Below are positions 1-10,811 of a DNA stretch of 64,000 nucleotides, piece by piece. The first letter of the stretch is position 1, and each line of letters begins with the position of its first letter. The position numbers were made by a program, and so were the translations under genes. This DNA comes from Azospirillum doebereinerae. GTDB taxonomy: Bacteria; Pseudomonadota; Alphaproteobacteria; Azospirillales; Azospirillaceae. The DNA lies in contig NZ_RZIJ01000007.1 in NCBI RefSeq assembly GCF_003989665.1, forward strand, positions 183,107 to 247,106. Reading direction: 5' to 3'. The notes beneath the pieces are model-generated. The model was not told the DNA's origin. It saw only the letters and a list, made by a program, of their open reading frames with translations, and made no database searches.

Positions 1-1014
1 GTCGCCCATCAGGGCCACACCCAGGTTGGATTGCGCCTGCCCGTCGGCGCCGCCGGGATCGAGGGTGATCGCCCGGCGGTGCATCTGGATCGCCACCGGC
101 AGCATGCCCCGTTCCTGCCGCACCGCGCCGAGGCTGGTCCAGGCGGCGGGCTCGTTCGGCAGGAGCGCCAGCGTCCGCCGCAACGCGTCCTCCGCCGGAT
201 TCCAGGCGGCGGCGGCGAAGGCGCGTCCGGCCAGGGCGAGAAACCCGCTCGCCAGCAGCGCCGCCATTCCCGGATCGTCCGGGTGGATCGTCAGGGCATG
301 GCGCAGGCAGGTCAGGGCATCCGTCACCTGCCCGGCGTCGAGCCGGGCGGCGCCGAGCCCTCCCAACGCGCCGGCGTCGGCGGGATTCAGGACGACGGCG
401 CAACGGAAAGCGCGGATCGCCTGAACCGTCCGCCCGGACTGCCGCAGAAGCTCGCCCAGGCTCCCATAGACCGGCGCCAGATCCGGCCGCAGCCGCTGGA
501 CATGGCCGAAGCCGGCGGTGGCATCGGCCGTGGCGCCGGCATCGCGCAGGGTGACGGCGTGGTTGTAGGCCGCCATCGCATGGCCGGGGGCGAGCGCGAC
601 GGCCCGACGGTAGAGGCCGAACGCCGCGCGGCTGTCGCCCCGGTCGGCGGCCTCGTCGGCCAGCCGGGCGGCGAGGTCGGCGGCGGTCGCGGCGACCGAC
701 TGGTCCGGCTGCAACGCCAGCGCCCAGCCGAAGGCGGCCAACGCTTCCGAGCCGGCTCCGCGCGCCAGCCGCAGCGTGGCGAGGTCGCGGTGGAACGCCG
801 CGTTTCGGCCGCCGAGCGCGACGGCGGCGGCGACGTCCCGCTCGCCCTCAAGGGAGCGGCCGGTCTGCGCCTTCAGAAGCCCGAGCCGGTGGCGGGCGTG
901 GGCATGGCGGGGGGCGGCGGCCAGGATGCGCCCGTACAGGAGTTCCGCCTTGTCCAGGGCGCCGCCGTCATGGTGGCGCGTGGCCAGTGCGAACGCCTCG
1001 TCGATGCTGGCCAT
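1..1014 (-). CDS. TPR-repeat protein, 3' end cut by window edge
   Basis: The reading frame is open from an ATG at 1014 (N-terminus MASIDEAFALATRHHDGG) to the left edge with no stop, so at least 338 residues are present and the C-terminus is missing. It is Ala/Leu-rich and helical, with repeated TPR-like signatures (for example A-x-x-N-L-G-V-A-L near the edge, and alternating LG..L..G.A..A units). TPR arrays are protein-interaction scaffolds; in related bacteria such arrays often precede a glycosyltransferase or sulfotransferase domain, but no catalytic part is inside the window, so no function is assigned. No signal peptide is visible. It follows the helicase gene on the same strand after 147 bp. 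Confidence 0.75.
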   Translation of the reverse strand, partial: MASIDEAFALATRHHDGGALDKAELLYGRILAAAPRHAHARHRLGLLKAQTGRSLEGERDVAAAVALGGRNAAFHRDLATLRLARGAGSEALAAFGWALALQPDQSVAATAADLAARLADEAADRGDSRAAFGLYRRAVALAPGHAMAAYNHAVTLRDAGATADATAGFGHVQRLRPDLAPVYGSLGELLRQSGRTVQAIRAFRCAVVLNPADAGALGGLGAARLDAGQVTDALTCLRHALTIHPDDPGMAALLASGFLALAGRAFAAAAWNPAEDALRRTLALLPNEPAAWTSLGAVRQERGMLPVAIQMHRRAITLDPGGADGQAQSNLGVALMGD

Positions 1015-1161
1015 GCGTTCCTGTCCTGATCTCGGGCTGGTGTCGTGCGAGGGACGATAACAGACGCCGGGGGAGGAGGTGAAACGGGGATGCCGCGCCC
1101 GCCGCCTTCTCCGGTCCTGCCCCAGGTGGAAAGGATCGATACGGAACGGCCCGCCCCATCC

Positions 1162-2379
1162 CTAGCGGGACGAGGGGCTGGAAGGGAGTTCGTCCCCGAA
1201 GACGGGAAGCCGCCACGGCCCGCCGAGTTCGGTGTTGCGAAGGAGGAGCACCAGCTCGTCGCGCGACCGCGTCACGGCCGTGTACAGCCACCGCCATCTG
1301 TGTTCCCGGAACGCCGCCGAATCGTCGATCACGGTGACCGAGGGAAATTCCGACCCCTGGGAGGCGTGGCAGGTGATCAGCCACGCCCAATCATACATCT
1401 GGATGTCCTTCCCCACGCGCGGCTGGACCGTTCCGTCAGTGTAGTGCGCCTGGAACATCCAGGGATGCACGATCAGCTTGCTGCGCGACCGGACCTCGTC
1501 CTCCATCTGCACGCCCAAGGACCACAACCCGGCGTCCCGGCCGCGCGCTTCGGTGGCCGCCCGTGTCATGGAGCCGATCATCCCGTTGAAGAGCCCCTCG
1601 TCCTTCTGGTTGCGCCGGCAGATGACGCGCTCGCCCGCCTGCGGCATGACGGATTCATGCCCAAGGAGAGACCGCATCCTTTTCGTGTAGGTGGTGCGGA
1701 CACGGTGGGTGCCGCAGATCGCCTGCGACGAGGGTCGCATCACCAGGGACTGGGTGCCGCGCTCCAAGGGGAGGACGTGCACCTTGCCGACCGAGCCGAA
1801 CCGCCGGGGCAGTTGCTGCTGGCGCAGCAGATGGGCCAAGCGGATGACCGGGCTCTCCCGCGCGGTGCGGTGCGGCTCGGTCAGGCGGAAATCGGGTTCC
1901 CCGCCGGTGAACATGCCTTGGCCGGACACCGGCGGCAGCTGGTAGTCGTCGGCGATCACCAGGATCTTCTTCTCCGTCCGGAGAAGATCGCGCGCCACGT
2001 CGTCGCCGACCATCGAGCCCTCGTCGCAGACGATGAGATCGGCCTCGGCCAGGGGGCCGTCGGCCCGGCGGGCGAAGTACAGCTCGCCCGTGTCCCCATC
2101 CTTGCGCGGGGCGTAGAGCAGCGAGTGCAGCGTCGCCGCGCTGTCGATCCCCTTCTGGCGCAGCACCTGCGCCGCCTTCCCGGTCGGCGAGCCGACCACG
2201 TAATCCTTCAGCCGGCGGCGTTCCTGCAGATGTTCGAGCACGAAGGCCGTGGTCTTGCTCTTCCCCGTTCCGGCTTCGCCGGCAAGCCAGAAAACCTGCG
2301 GGGCCTGGTCATCCGCATACCAGGCGTCGATCGCCTGGATGGCGCGATGCTGCTCGTCGGTCGGCGTGTCGGAAGGCAT
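1162..2379 (-). CDS. ATP-dependent RecD/Dda-like DNA helicase
   Basis: A 405-residue SF1 helicase-like protein. Walker A is GEAGTGKS at residues 34-41 and the Walker B region is LIVCDEGS with D119-E120. The C-terminal part carries CHASQGSEF (about residue 345) and YTAVTRSRDEL (about 376), the motifs of the UvrD/RecD C-terminal domain. Length and motif order fit small Dda/RecD2-like helicases (about 440 residues) rather than full RecD. Expected role: 5'-3' unwinding of DNA in the cytoplasm during replication or repair. No recB or recC lies alongside, so a RecBCD role is not supported. It is divergent from the kai operon across a 450-bp spacer. Confidence 0.85.
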   Translation of the reverse strand: MPSDTPTDEQHRAIQAIDAWYADDQAPQVFWLAGEAGTGKSKTTAFVLEHLQERRRLKDYVVGSPTGKAAQVLRQKGIDSAATLHSLLYAPRKDGDTGELYFARRADGPLAEADLIVCDEGSMVGDDVARDLLRTEKKILVIADDYQLPPVSGQGMFTGGEPDFRLTEPHRTARESPVIRLAHLLRQQQLPRRFGSVGKVHVLPLERGTQSLVMRPSSQAICGTHRVRTTYTKRMRSLLGHESVMPQAGERVICRRNQKDEGLFNGMIGSMTRAATEARGRDAGLWSLGVQMEDEVRSRSKLIVHPWMFQAHYTDGTVQPRVGKDIQMYDWAWLITCHASQGSEFPSVTVIDDSAAFREHRWRWLYTAVTRSRDELVLLLRNTELGGPWRLPVFGDELPSSPSSR

Positions 2380-2830
2380 GGACTCAACCGGAATGGAAAC
2401 GCGGATGGAGGCGCACCCTACTTTGCTCCTCCAGCCCCGGTCCAGAGGCCATCGCCGAAAGGGAAAACCTTAGCAACGCGCGTCCGATACCGTCGGCCGG
2501 GATTCGCATGGGCGGCTGGGAAGCGCTTCACAGGCAACCCTGTAAGGAGTCACAAAAATCTATTCAGACATTCACATAGATTAAATCGAAGTCGAGGGAA
2601 GGCGCCCAGTGAAGAAACATCGGCAATATGAGAAACGATGCCTGATTTCCGGCGAGGTAGGGCTCTCGTCCATATTGACAAAACGAAAAAAATTGGCGGG
2701 TACTGCAAGATTCTCGTATCGGGAAGGTCGCTCGATCCTGCCCCAAGGATTGGCTATTGCTCTTACGGTGTGTTGCTATGCGCATTGAAGCGGTGTAGCG
2801 TTTCCCTCTTTCTAAAGGAGGCGTTCGATC
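2380..2830. other. Divergent spacer between helicase gene and kai operon
   Basis: About 450 bp without a convincing gene; the middle (about 2550-2760) is clearly more AT-rich than the flanks. TTGACA at 2675-2680 could be a -35 box reading toward kai, but nothing at the proper spacing resembles a good -10, so no promoter is called. The right end holds the strong ribosome binding site of the small gene at 2831. Confidence 0.5.
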
Positions 2831-3018
2831 ATGAAAACGCTGGCCACGATGCGGATCGAGCCGGCCTTGCTTGCCGCGGCATGGTGCTGTGCCAAGTGGG
2901 AAGATCGTCTCCTCGACAACCCGGGCGAGACCGTGCCCGCACACGGGTTTCGCGAAAAGCCGCTTTCCAACGCGGTCGCCAACCACGCCCTGATCAAGAC
3001 CAAGGTGTCCGAGCCGCG

Positions 3019-3022
<4 letters not shown>
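2831..3022 (+). CDS. Small hypothetical protein, first gene of kai operon
   Basis: A 63-residue protein (starts MKTLATMRIEPALLAAAW). I do not recognise a family. The case for a real gene is the strong Shine-Dalgarno AAGGAGG at 2815-2821, nine bases before the ATG, and the coupling of its stop to the kaiC start: TGA 3020-3022 overlaps ATG 3019-3021. The sequence has a short Ala/Trp/Cys-rich hydrophobic stretch at residues 12-22, then a charged soluble tail, with no signal peptide or full membrane segment. It may be a small Kai partner or a translated leader that couples translation into kaiC; neither can be decided from sequence. Confidence 0.6.
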
Positions 3023-4715
<1,693 letters not shown>

Positions 4716-4719
<4 letters not shown>

Positions 4720-5069
4720 GCGGCGCCGACAAGCCGTCTCCCGTGGCTCTTGCCGAAGCAAGGGCGTTCCCCGACACCGGTTCTCCCGATGGGCACTACA
4801 GCCTGCGGCTCTACGTGGCCGGGCAAACCGCGAAGTCGCTGACGGCCATCGCCAACCTCAAGCGGATCTGCGAGGAGCATCTGGCCGGCCGTTACACCAT
4901 CGAGGTGATCGATCTGCTGGTGAATCCGCAATTGGCCGAGGGCGACCAGATCATCGCCATCCCGACCCTGGTGCGCCATTTGCCGCAGCCGCTGAAACGA
5001 ATCATCGGCAACCTATCCAACACGGAACGCGTTCTTGTCGGTCTCGACATCCGCCGCCAGGAGATGTGA
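4716..5069 (+). CDS. kaiB: Circadian clock protein KaiB (first copy)
   Basis: A 117-residue thioredoxin-like KaiB. The core [20 protein letters not shown] and [28 protein letters not shown] matches the KaiB family throughout, including the IPTL(V) segment and the RxxG strand. It carries an N-terminal extension of about 28 residues before the KaiB core. The start overlaps the kaiC stop by four bases (ATGA at 4716), so translation is probably coupled. By family, KaiB binds the phosphorylated KaiC ring; here it would act on the adjacent kaiC product. Confidence 0.95.
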
Positions 5070-5392
5070 TGACCGATGGCCCGGGATACGATCACACCGC
5101 CCCCCGCTATACCTTGCGGCTCTATGTGACGGGCTCGACGCCCCGCTCGACGCGGGCGATCGAGAACATGCGCCGCATCTGCGCCACGCATCTGGACGGG
5201 CGCTACGATCTGGAGGTGATCGACATCTACCAGAATCCGGTGGCGGCGGTCGATCAGCAGATCATCGCCGCGCCGACGCTGGTCAAGCTTCTGCCGCTGC
5301 CGTTGCGGCGGGTCGTCGGCGATCTTTCGGACACCGAAAAGGTCCTGGCCGGGTTGGAGATCCAGCCGCACCCACTCCCTCCCAGCGCGTGA
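5069..5392 (+). CDS. kaiB: Circadian clock protein KaiB (second copy)
   Basis: A 107-residue KaiB paralogue that also has the YTLRLYVTGSTPRS and DQQIIAAPTLVKLLP signatures, but differs clearly from the first copy (for example VIDIYQNP against VIDLLVNP). The ATG at 5069 overlaps the upstream stop (TGATG); a GTG at 5066 is an alternative start. Two adjacent, divergent kaiB genes suggest specialised copies: perhaps one binds KaiC while the other links to the kinase, or they compete. That division of labour is inference. Ten bases separate its stop from the histidine kinase gene. Confidence 0.93.
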   Translation: MTDGPGYDHTAPRYTLRLYVTGSTPRSTRAIENMRRICATHLDGRYDLEVIDIYQNPVAAVDQQIIAAPTLVKLLPLPLRRVVGDLSDTEKVLAGLEIQPHPLPPSA

Positions 5393-5402
5393 CATTCCCA
5401 TC

Positions 5403-7616
5403 ATGCTCCCAGGTCCCAGCGCCGCCCCCCCCAGCGCCGCCGCCGATGGAATCCTCGAAGACCTCCGTCGCGAGCTGACGGAGGCGCAAGCCCGGCTGCG
5501 CGAGGCCGAGGACACCATCGACGCCATCCGCAACGGCGAGGTCGATGCCGTCGTCGTCGCCAGCGCGGAGGGGCATCAGGTCTACACGCTGGAGAACGCC
5601 GACCGGCCCTACCGGGTGCTGATCGAGCAGATGCAGGAAGGGGCGGTGACCCTGAACGCCAGCGGTGTCGTGCTCTACTGCAACCAGCGGCTCGCCACCC
5701 TGCTCGAAACGCCGCAGGAGCGGATCGTTGGCGGCGCCTTCACCCGCTTCGTGCCCGCCGAGGATCGCGCGACCTTTGCCTGGTTGCTGTCCGGCAGCAC
5801 CGAGGACGGGGGACGGGGCGAGTTCACGCTGATGGCGGCGGGCGACCTCCGGGTGCCGGTCCATCTGTCCTTCGCCGTGCTGCCGGGGATGGAGGAGCGG
5901 ATCCTGTGCGGTGTCGTTACCGACCTCACCCAGCAGCGGCGGCGCAACCACGAGCTTGCCGAGACCAACGCCCGGCTGGTCGCCGAGATCGCGGAGCGCG
6001 AGCGCGCCGAGGCGAAGCTCCGCCAAGCCCAGAAGATGGAGGCGGTGGGGCAGCTCACCGGCGGCATCGCCCACGACTTCAACAATCTGCTGATGATCAT
6101 CACCGGCAACCTCGAACTGGCCAGGGGGCGGCTGGGCGCGGAGGAGCGGGTGGTGCCGCTCCTCACCCAGGCCATGGGCGCCGCCGAACGGGGCGCGCAG
6201 TTGACCAAGCAACTCCTGGCCTTCTCGCGCCGGCAGAATCTCCAGCCCCAGGTCCTCGACATCCACACCCTGCTGCCGGCCTTGGTGCCGCTGGTGCGGC
6301 ACGCGGTCGGCGCCGCCATCGTGGTGGAACTGGTCGAGGCGGCGGAGCTTTGGCATTGCCGGATCGATCCGCATCAGTTCGAGAACGCGCTGCTCAACCT
6401 CGCCATCAACGCCCGGGACGCCATGCCCGAGGGGGGATGTGTGAGGATCGTCACGGAAAACGTCACCTTGGACGAAAGCGTGGCGTTCGGAATTCCGGAC
6501 GCGCATCCCGGCCGATATGTGGCGGTGTCGGTCGGGGATTCGGGACATGGCATGGACGCCGACACCATGGAGCGGGCGTTCGAGCCCTTCTTTACCACCA
6601 AGGACGTCGGCAAGGGCTCCGGCCTGGGCTTGAGCATGATCTACGGCTTCGTCCGCCAATCGGGGGGCTTCGTCACCTTGCGCAGCGTTCCGGGGCAGGG
6701 CACCCGCGTCACCCTGCATCTGCCGTGGGCCGCGCCGCAGGACGCGGTCGAACCGGTGCCGGTGCCGCCCGTCCCGTTGATGGAGAACGGGCAGGGCACG
6801 GTGCTGGTGGTGGAGGACGACGAGGACGTGCGGCGGCTGGTGGTGCAGCTCGTGGAGGCGTCGGGCTACACCGTGATCGACGCGGACAGCGGCACGGCGG
6901 CGCTGGCGGTGCTGGCGGAGAACGCGGCCATCGATCTGCTGTTCTCCGACGTGGTGATGCCGCACGGCATGAACGGCATCGATCTGGCCCGCGTGGTGCG
7001 TCAGCGGCACCCGGACGTGTCCATCCTTCTGACCTCGGGCTTCACCGCTGGGAACCGGGTGCGGGACCCGGTGCTGGAAATGGAGTTTCCCGTCCTCCGC
7101 AAGCCTTATCGCCACGAGGAACTGGCGGGGGCGATCCACCATGCCCTTGGCCAGCGGCCGCGCCTTCCGTCCTGCGCTCCCGCTTCGTCCGCGCCGGACG
7201 TCGCGGCCCCGGCGGCCGACGAGGCGGCCGACGAGGCGCCCGATGCGGAGCCGTCGAGGCCGCGCGTCCTGCTGGTCGAGGACGAGACGCTGGTGGCGAT
7301 GGCGGTCGAGGCGATGCTGGACGATCTGGGCTATGCGGTGGTCGGGCCGGCGTCGACGCTCGACGAAGCGTTGTCGATGGCCCGGAGCGAGCCGTTCGAC
7401 GCGGCGCTTCTGGACGTGAGCCTCGCCGGCGTGCATTCCTACCCCGTCGCCGACCTTCTGGCCGCGCGCGGGATCCCCTTCGTGTTCGCCACCGGCTACG
7501 GAGCCGCCTCGCATCCGGAACCGCATATGGGGGCGCCGACGCTCGCCAAGCCCTACGGGGTCAGCCAGTTGACCGGCATGCTGACGCATGTGCTGCCGGC
7601 GCCTCGGCGTCGTTAG
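5403..7616 (+). CDS. PAS hybrid histidine kinase with two receiver domains
   Basis: A 737-residue cytosolic kinase without membrane segments. Order: short coiled coil (about 18-45), PAS-like sensor (about 75-180), a second coiled coil, HisKA with H-box GGIAHDFNNLL and phospho-acceptor His224, HATPase (GHGMDADTMERAF and GKGSGLGLSM), then two receivers. The first has VLVVEDDED with Asp in LLFSDVVMP; the second has VLLVEDETL with Asp in ALLDVSLAG. Two C-terminal receivers after the transmitter point to a phosphorelay or a phosphate sink. It is the last gene of the kai operon, so it is the obvious output or input kinase for KaiB/KaiC. No cognate DNA-binding regulator is nearby. Confidence 0.92.
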   Translation: MLPGPSAAPPSAAADGILEDLRRELTEAQARLREAEDTIDAIRNGEVDAVVVASAEGHQVYTLENADRPYRVLIEQMQEGAVTLNASGVVLYCNQRLATLLETPQERIVGGAFTRFVPAEDRATFAWLLSGSTEDGGRGEFTLMAAGDLRVPVHLSFAVLPGMEERILCGVVTDLTQQRRRNHELAETNARLVAEIAERERAEAKLRQAQKMEAVGQLTGGIAHDFNNLLMIITGNLELARGRLGAEERVVPLLTQAMGAAERGAQLTKQLLAFSRRQNLQPQVLDIHTLLPALVPLVRHAVGAAIVVELVEAAELWHCRIDPHQFENALLNLAINARDAMPEGGCVRIVTENVTLDESVAFGIPDAHPGRYVAVSVGDSGHGMDADTMERAFEPFFTTKDVGKGSGLGLSMIYGFVRQSGGFVTLRSVPGQGTRVTLHLPWAAPQDAVEPVPVPPVPLMENGQGTVLVVEDDEDVRRLVVQLVEASGYTVIDADSGTAALAVLAENAAIDLLFSDVVMPHGMNGIDLARVVRQRHPDVSILLTSGFTAGNRVRDPVLEMEFPVLRKPYRHEELAGAIHHALGQRPRLPSCAPASSAPDVAAPAADEAADEAPDAEPSRPRVLLVEDETLVAMAVEAMLDDLGYAVVGPASTLDEALSMARSEPFDAALLDVSLAGVHSYPVADLLAARGIPFVFATGYGAASHPEPHMGAPTLAKPYGVSQLTGMLTHVLPAPRRR

Positions 7617-7675
7617 GGAGCCGTCCCGCCGGGAAGGGTTCATTCGGCGATCGTCCGACCGGCCCCTCAAAAGAG

Positions 7676-7704
7676 TTGACCCGTTCGCGCCCTGCCCCTA
7701 GCTT
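7676..7704 (+). promoter_or_regulatory. Candidate sigma-70 promoter of the cobalamin operon
   Basis: TTGACC at 7676-7681 (five of six consensus bases), a 17-bp spacer, then TAGCTT at 7699-7704 (weak -10). It would start transcription just ahead of the riboswitch aptamer. Position supports it more than the -10 sequence does. Confidence 0.45.
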
Positions 7705-7711
7705 TCCGCCC

Positions 7712-7912
7712 GACGGTTGCCCGCAAGGGCTGAAAAGGGAACACGGTGCGAATTCGCGGCGGCGCTGGACAGGCGCCGACGCCGGAATCCATGCCGAGGC
7801 TGCCCCCGCAACTGTAAGCGGCGAGTCGTCCGTCGATAAGCCACTGGGATCTCGGGTCCTGGGAAGGCGACGGAGCGACGATAACCCGCGAGCCAGGAGA
7901 CCTGCCGTCAGT
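7712..7912 (+). promoter_or_regulatory. Cobalamin (AdoCbl) riboswitch
   Basis: The conserved B12 aptamer landmarks occur in order: a GGGAACACGGTG segment near 7737, the B12-box core GCTGCCCCCGCAACTGTAA around 7799-7818, CCACTG near 7842, GGGAAGGCG at 7861 and the closing GAGCCAGGAGACCTGCC around 7890-7905. It lies about 130 bases upstream of the TonB receptor gene at 8041. By family, cobalamin binding represses the downstream genes, so the five-gene unit should be induced when B12 is scarce. The expression platform (about 7913-8040) contains GC-rich pairing segments but I do not see a clear terminator, so control of translation initiation is likely. Confidence 0.95.
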
Positions 7913-8040
7913 CGTGGTCACACGCGAACGCGTTCGGGCGGGGTGCACCGGAGGTCGTCAGGCCGGGACTCCGTTCGCGGAGACACCGGCGGGACTTGGT
8001 TCGCGGTGACGTGCCACCGGCGTCCCGCCCGAGGTCCCCA

Positions 8041-9963
8041 ATGCCCGATCATGCCAACCGTCCGTTCCGGACCCTTCCGTTCGCCCTCGTCCTGGGTGGC
8101 GCTTTCCTGCCCGTTCCCGTCCTGGCCCAGGAGGCGGCCCGAAGCACCCTCCTGGCGCTGCCGCCGCTGTCGGTCACGGCCAACCGCGTCGCCACCCCAG
8201 CGGCGGAGACCGGCAGCGCCCTGACCGTCATCACCGGCGAGGAGCTGGAGCGGCGCCAGACCCGGATCCTGTCCGACGCGCTGCGCGAAGTGCCGGGCGT
8301 CGCCGTCAACCGCACCGGCCCGATGGGGTCACTGACCCAGATCCGCATCCGCGGATCGGAGGGCAACCAGACGCTGGTGATCGTTGACGGGATCGAGATG
8401 AACGATCCGTCCTCCGGCTCCGAATACGACTTCGCCAATCTGCTGGCCGGCGACGTCGAGCGGGTCGAGGTCCTGCGCGGTCCGCAGAGCGCGCTCTATG
8501 GCTCCGACGCGGTCGGCGGCGTCGTCAACATCGTGACCAGACGCGGCAAGGGACCGCTCGCGGTCAAGGCGGCGGTGGAGGGCGGCTCCTTCGGAACCGC
8601 CGCCGGCCGCGCCTCGCTCGCCACCGGAAACGACCGCTACGACCTGTCGGTCAGCGGGCAGGGCGTGTTCAGCGACGGCGTCTCGGTCGCCGACAAGCGG
8701 CGCGGCAACCCCGAGAAGGACGGCTACCGCAACGGCACGCTCGCCGGCAACTTCGCCGTCCGCCCGACCGGGAACAGCGAGATCGGCGTCGTCGGCCGCT
8801 ACACCCGCTTCCGCACCGACAGCGACGACTTCGTCGGCGGGCGCGGTGCGGTGGACAGTGGCACCGACACCACCGGGGAGCAGTATTTCGGCCGGGTCCA
8901 GGGCAAGGCCGCTTTCTTCGAGGGCCGGTGGGAGCACATCGTCGGCCTGTCCTACGGCAACCAGCAGCGCGACTACCGCAATTCCGCCAAGCTGGTCACC
9001 AGCCGCTACGAGGGTCGCAAGACCAAGGCCGACTACCAGACCAACCTGACCCTGAACACCGGCCCGGCCGAGCATGTGCTGACCGCCGCGATCGAGCATG
9101 AGGACGAGAAGGCGATCAGCAAGAGCAGCTTCGCCAATTTCGACCGCTCCATCGGCACGACCGGGCTGGTCGGCCAGTACAAGCTCGGGCTGTTCGACCG
9201 GCTGACCCTGACCGGCAGCGTCCGCCACGACGACAACGATCTGTTCCGCGACGCCACCACCTGGCGGACCACCGCGGCCTATCTGGTCGAGGCCACCGAC
9301 ACCAAGCTGCGCGCCTCCTACGGCACCGGGGTGAAGAACCCGACCCTGTTCGAGCTGTACGGCTACACCGCGACCTTCCGGGGCAACCCGAACCTGAAGC
9401 CGGAGAAGGGGCGCGGCTGGGACGCCGGCTTCGACCAGCCGCTTTGGGGCAAGCGGGCCTCGGTGGACGCGACCTGGTTCAACCAGCGCATCCGCGACCA
9501 GATCACCGGAACCGGGACCAGCGCCATCAACCTGCCCGGCGAGGCGCGTGTCCGGGGCGCCGAGCTTGGGCTGTCGGTCGAGCCGGTGGACGGGCTGCTG
9601 CTGCGCGGCTCCTACACGTTGACCGACGGGGTGGATTCGAGCGGCAACGAGCTGGTGCGCCGGCCCAAGCAGCTGGCCAGCCTGAACGTCAACTACCGCT
9701 TCCTCGACGACCGGGCGAACGCCAATCTCGGGATCGTCTACAACGGCCGGACCAGCGACTGGGCCTACGACGCGTTCTACAACCGGCAAGTCGTCAATCT
9801 GGCGCCCTACACGCTGGTCAATCTGTCGGGTTCCTACAAGCTGACGGAACAGGTGGACGTCTTCGGCCGGGTCGAGAACCTGTTCGACCGCCATTACCAG
9901 GAGGTTTGGACCTACGGCACGCCGGGCCGCGCCGGCTATGTCGGGTTGCGGCTGTCGCTGTGA
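8041..9963 (+). CDS. btuB: TonB-dependent vitamin B12 receptor BtuB
   Basis: A 640-residue outer-membrane receptor. An N-terminal signal peptide ends near VLAQ; a TonB-box-like stretch (LPPLSVTANR) and a plug domain follow (ALREVPGVAVNRTG, RIRGSEGNQTLVIVDGIEMND, VERVEVLRGPQSALYGSDAVGGVVNIVT). The rest alternates into beta-strands and ends with the typical aromatic C-terminus (YVGLRLSL). The length is close to E. coli BtuB (about 614). The start at 8041 is chosen because the signal peptide begins there; the frame is open further upstream to 7996. The riboswitch just upstream makes cobalamin the substrate with good confidence. Confidence 0.92.
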   Translation: MPDHANRPFRTLPFALVLGGAFLPVPVLAQEAARSTLLALPPLSVTANRVATPAAETGSALTVITGEELERRQTRILSDALREVPGVAVNRTGPMGSLTQIRIRGSEGNQTLVIVDGIEMNDPSSGSEYDFANLLAGDVERVEVLRGPQSALYGSDAVGGVVNIVTRRGKGPLAVKAAVEGGSFGTAAGRASLATGNDRYDLSVSGQGVFSDGVSVADKRRGNPEKDGYRNGTLAGNFAVRPTGNSEIGVVGRYTRFRTDSDDFVGGRGAVDSGTDTTGEQYFGRVQGKAAFFEGRWEHIVGLSYGNQQRDYRNSAKLVTSRYEGRKTKADYQTNLTLNTGPAEHVLTAAIEHEDEKAISKSSFANFDRSIGTTGLVGQYKLGLFDRLTLTGSVRHDDNDLFRDATTWRTTAAYLVEATDTKLRASYGTGVKNPTLFELYGYTATFRGNPNLKPEKGRGWDAGFDQPLWGKRASVDATWFNQRIRDQITGTGTSAINLPGEARVRGAELGLSVEPVDGLLLRGSYTLTDGVDSSGNELVRRPKQLASLNVNYRFLDDRANANLGIVYNGRTSDWAYDAFYNRQVVNLAPYTLVNLSGSYKLTEQVDVFGRVENLFDRHYQEVWTYGTPGRAGYVGLRLSL

Positions 9964-10811
9964 GGCGTTGGCTTCTGCGGATCCTCGCCGTCCTCCCGCT
10001 CGCGGGGGGGGCGGCGCTGGCCGGGGACGCGCCGGCAAAGACGCAACGGATCGCGTCGCTGAACCTCTGCGCCGACGAGCTGCTGCTGCGGCTGGTCGAG
10101 CCCCAGCGCATCGCCTCGGTGACGTGGCTGGCGCGCGACCCGCGCGGCTCCAACGTGGCGGCGCTGGCGGCGGCGGTCCCGGTCAACCGGGGGCTGGCGG
10201 AGGAGATCGTGCCGCAGCGGCCCGACCTCGTCGTCGCCGGGAAATACACGACGCGGACGACGGTCGGGCTGCTGAAGCGGCTCGACATTCCCCTGCTGGA
10301 GCTGGACGTCCCCCAGACGGTGGAGGCGGTGGCGGAGCAGATCCGCCAGCTCGCCCATGCGGTCGGCGAGCCGGAGCGCGGCGAGGCGCTGATCGCCGGC
10401 ATGACCGCCCGCCTGGACGCCCTCGACGCCCTCGATGCCCTTGCGCAAGGGCAACGTCCGACCGCCGTCGTGCTGCGTCCGAACGGCTTCGTCGCCGGCT
10501 CCGGTTCGCTGGTCGACACGATCCTGACCCGCGCCGGGCTGGACAACCTCGCGGACCGGCTGCCGCTGGGCAGCCAGGGCGCCTTGCCGCTGGAGGCCAT
10601 CATCCTCGGCGGCGCCGAGCGGCTGATCGTCGACGCCGCGCCCGACGCGCCGCCGTCGCTGGCCCACGCGGTGCTCCACCACCCGGCCGTGGCGGCGCTG
10701 GCGACGCGTGTGCGCGTGGTGTCCCTTCCCTCGCGGCTGTGGACCTGCGCCGGCCCGCAGATCGCCGAGGCCGCCGAATTGCTGGCCGTCGGCCGGGAAG
10801 CCGCGCCATGA
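9960..10811 (+). CDS. btuF: Periplasmic B12-binding protein BtuF-like
   Basis: A 283-residue substrate-binding protein of the BtuF/FhuD/TroA-like class III fold. The N-terminal signal peptide is MRRWLLRILAVLPLAGGAALAG. The binding-protein signatures are RIASLNLCADELLLRL, PDLVVAG, LDIPLLELD, and a C-terminal LPSRLWTCAGP segment. It starts with GTG at 9960, which overlaps the btuB stop (GTGA). It delivers the ligand to the permease encoded next. Substrate assignment rests on the operon riboswitch, since binding proteins of this class also carry iron chelates. Confidence 0.85.
   Translation: MRRWLLRILAVLPLAGGAALAGDAPAKTQRIASLNLCADELLLRLVEPQRIASVTWLARDPRGSNVAALAAAVPVNRGLAEEIVPQRPDLVVAGKYTTRTTVGLLKRLDIPLLELDVPQTVEAVAEQIRQLAHAVGEPERGEALIAGMTARLDALDALDALAQGQRPTAVVLRPNGFVAGSGSLVDTILTRAGLDNLADRLPLGSQGALPLEAIILGGAERLIVDAAPDAPPSLAHAVLHHPAVAALATRVRVVSLPSRLWTCAGPQIAEAAELLAVGREAAP

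Noticed and set aside
2675..2703. A kai operon promoter from TTGACA at 2675
   Set aside because: No acceptable -10 at 16-18 bp; left as a possible -35 only.
5283..7670. A 795-codon minus-strand frame opposite the histidine kinase
   Set aside because: His/Arg-rich composition typical of a GC-rich antisense frame; the kinase frame has complete domains.
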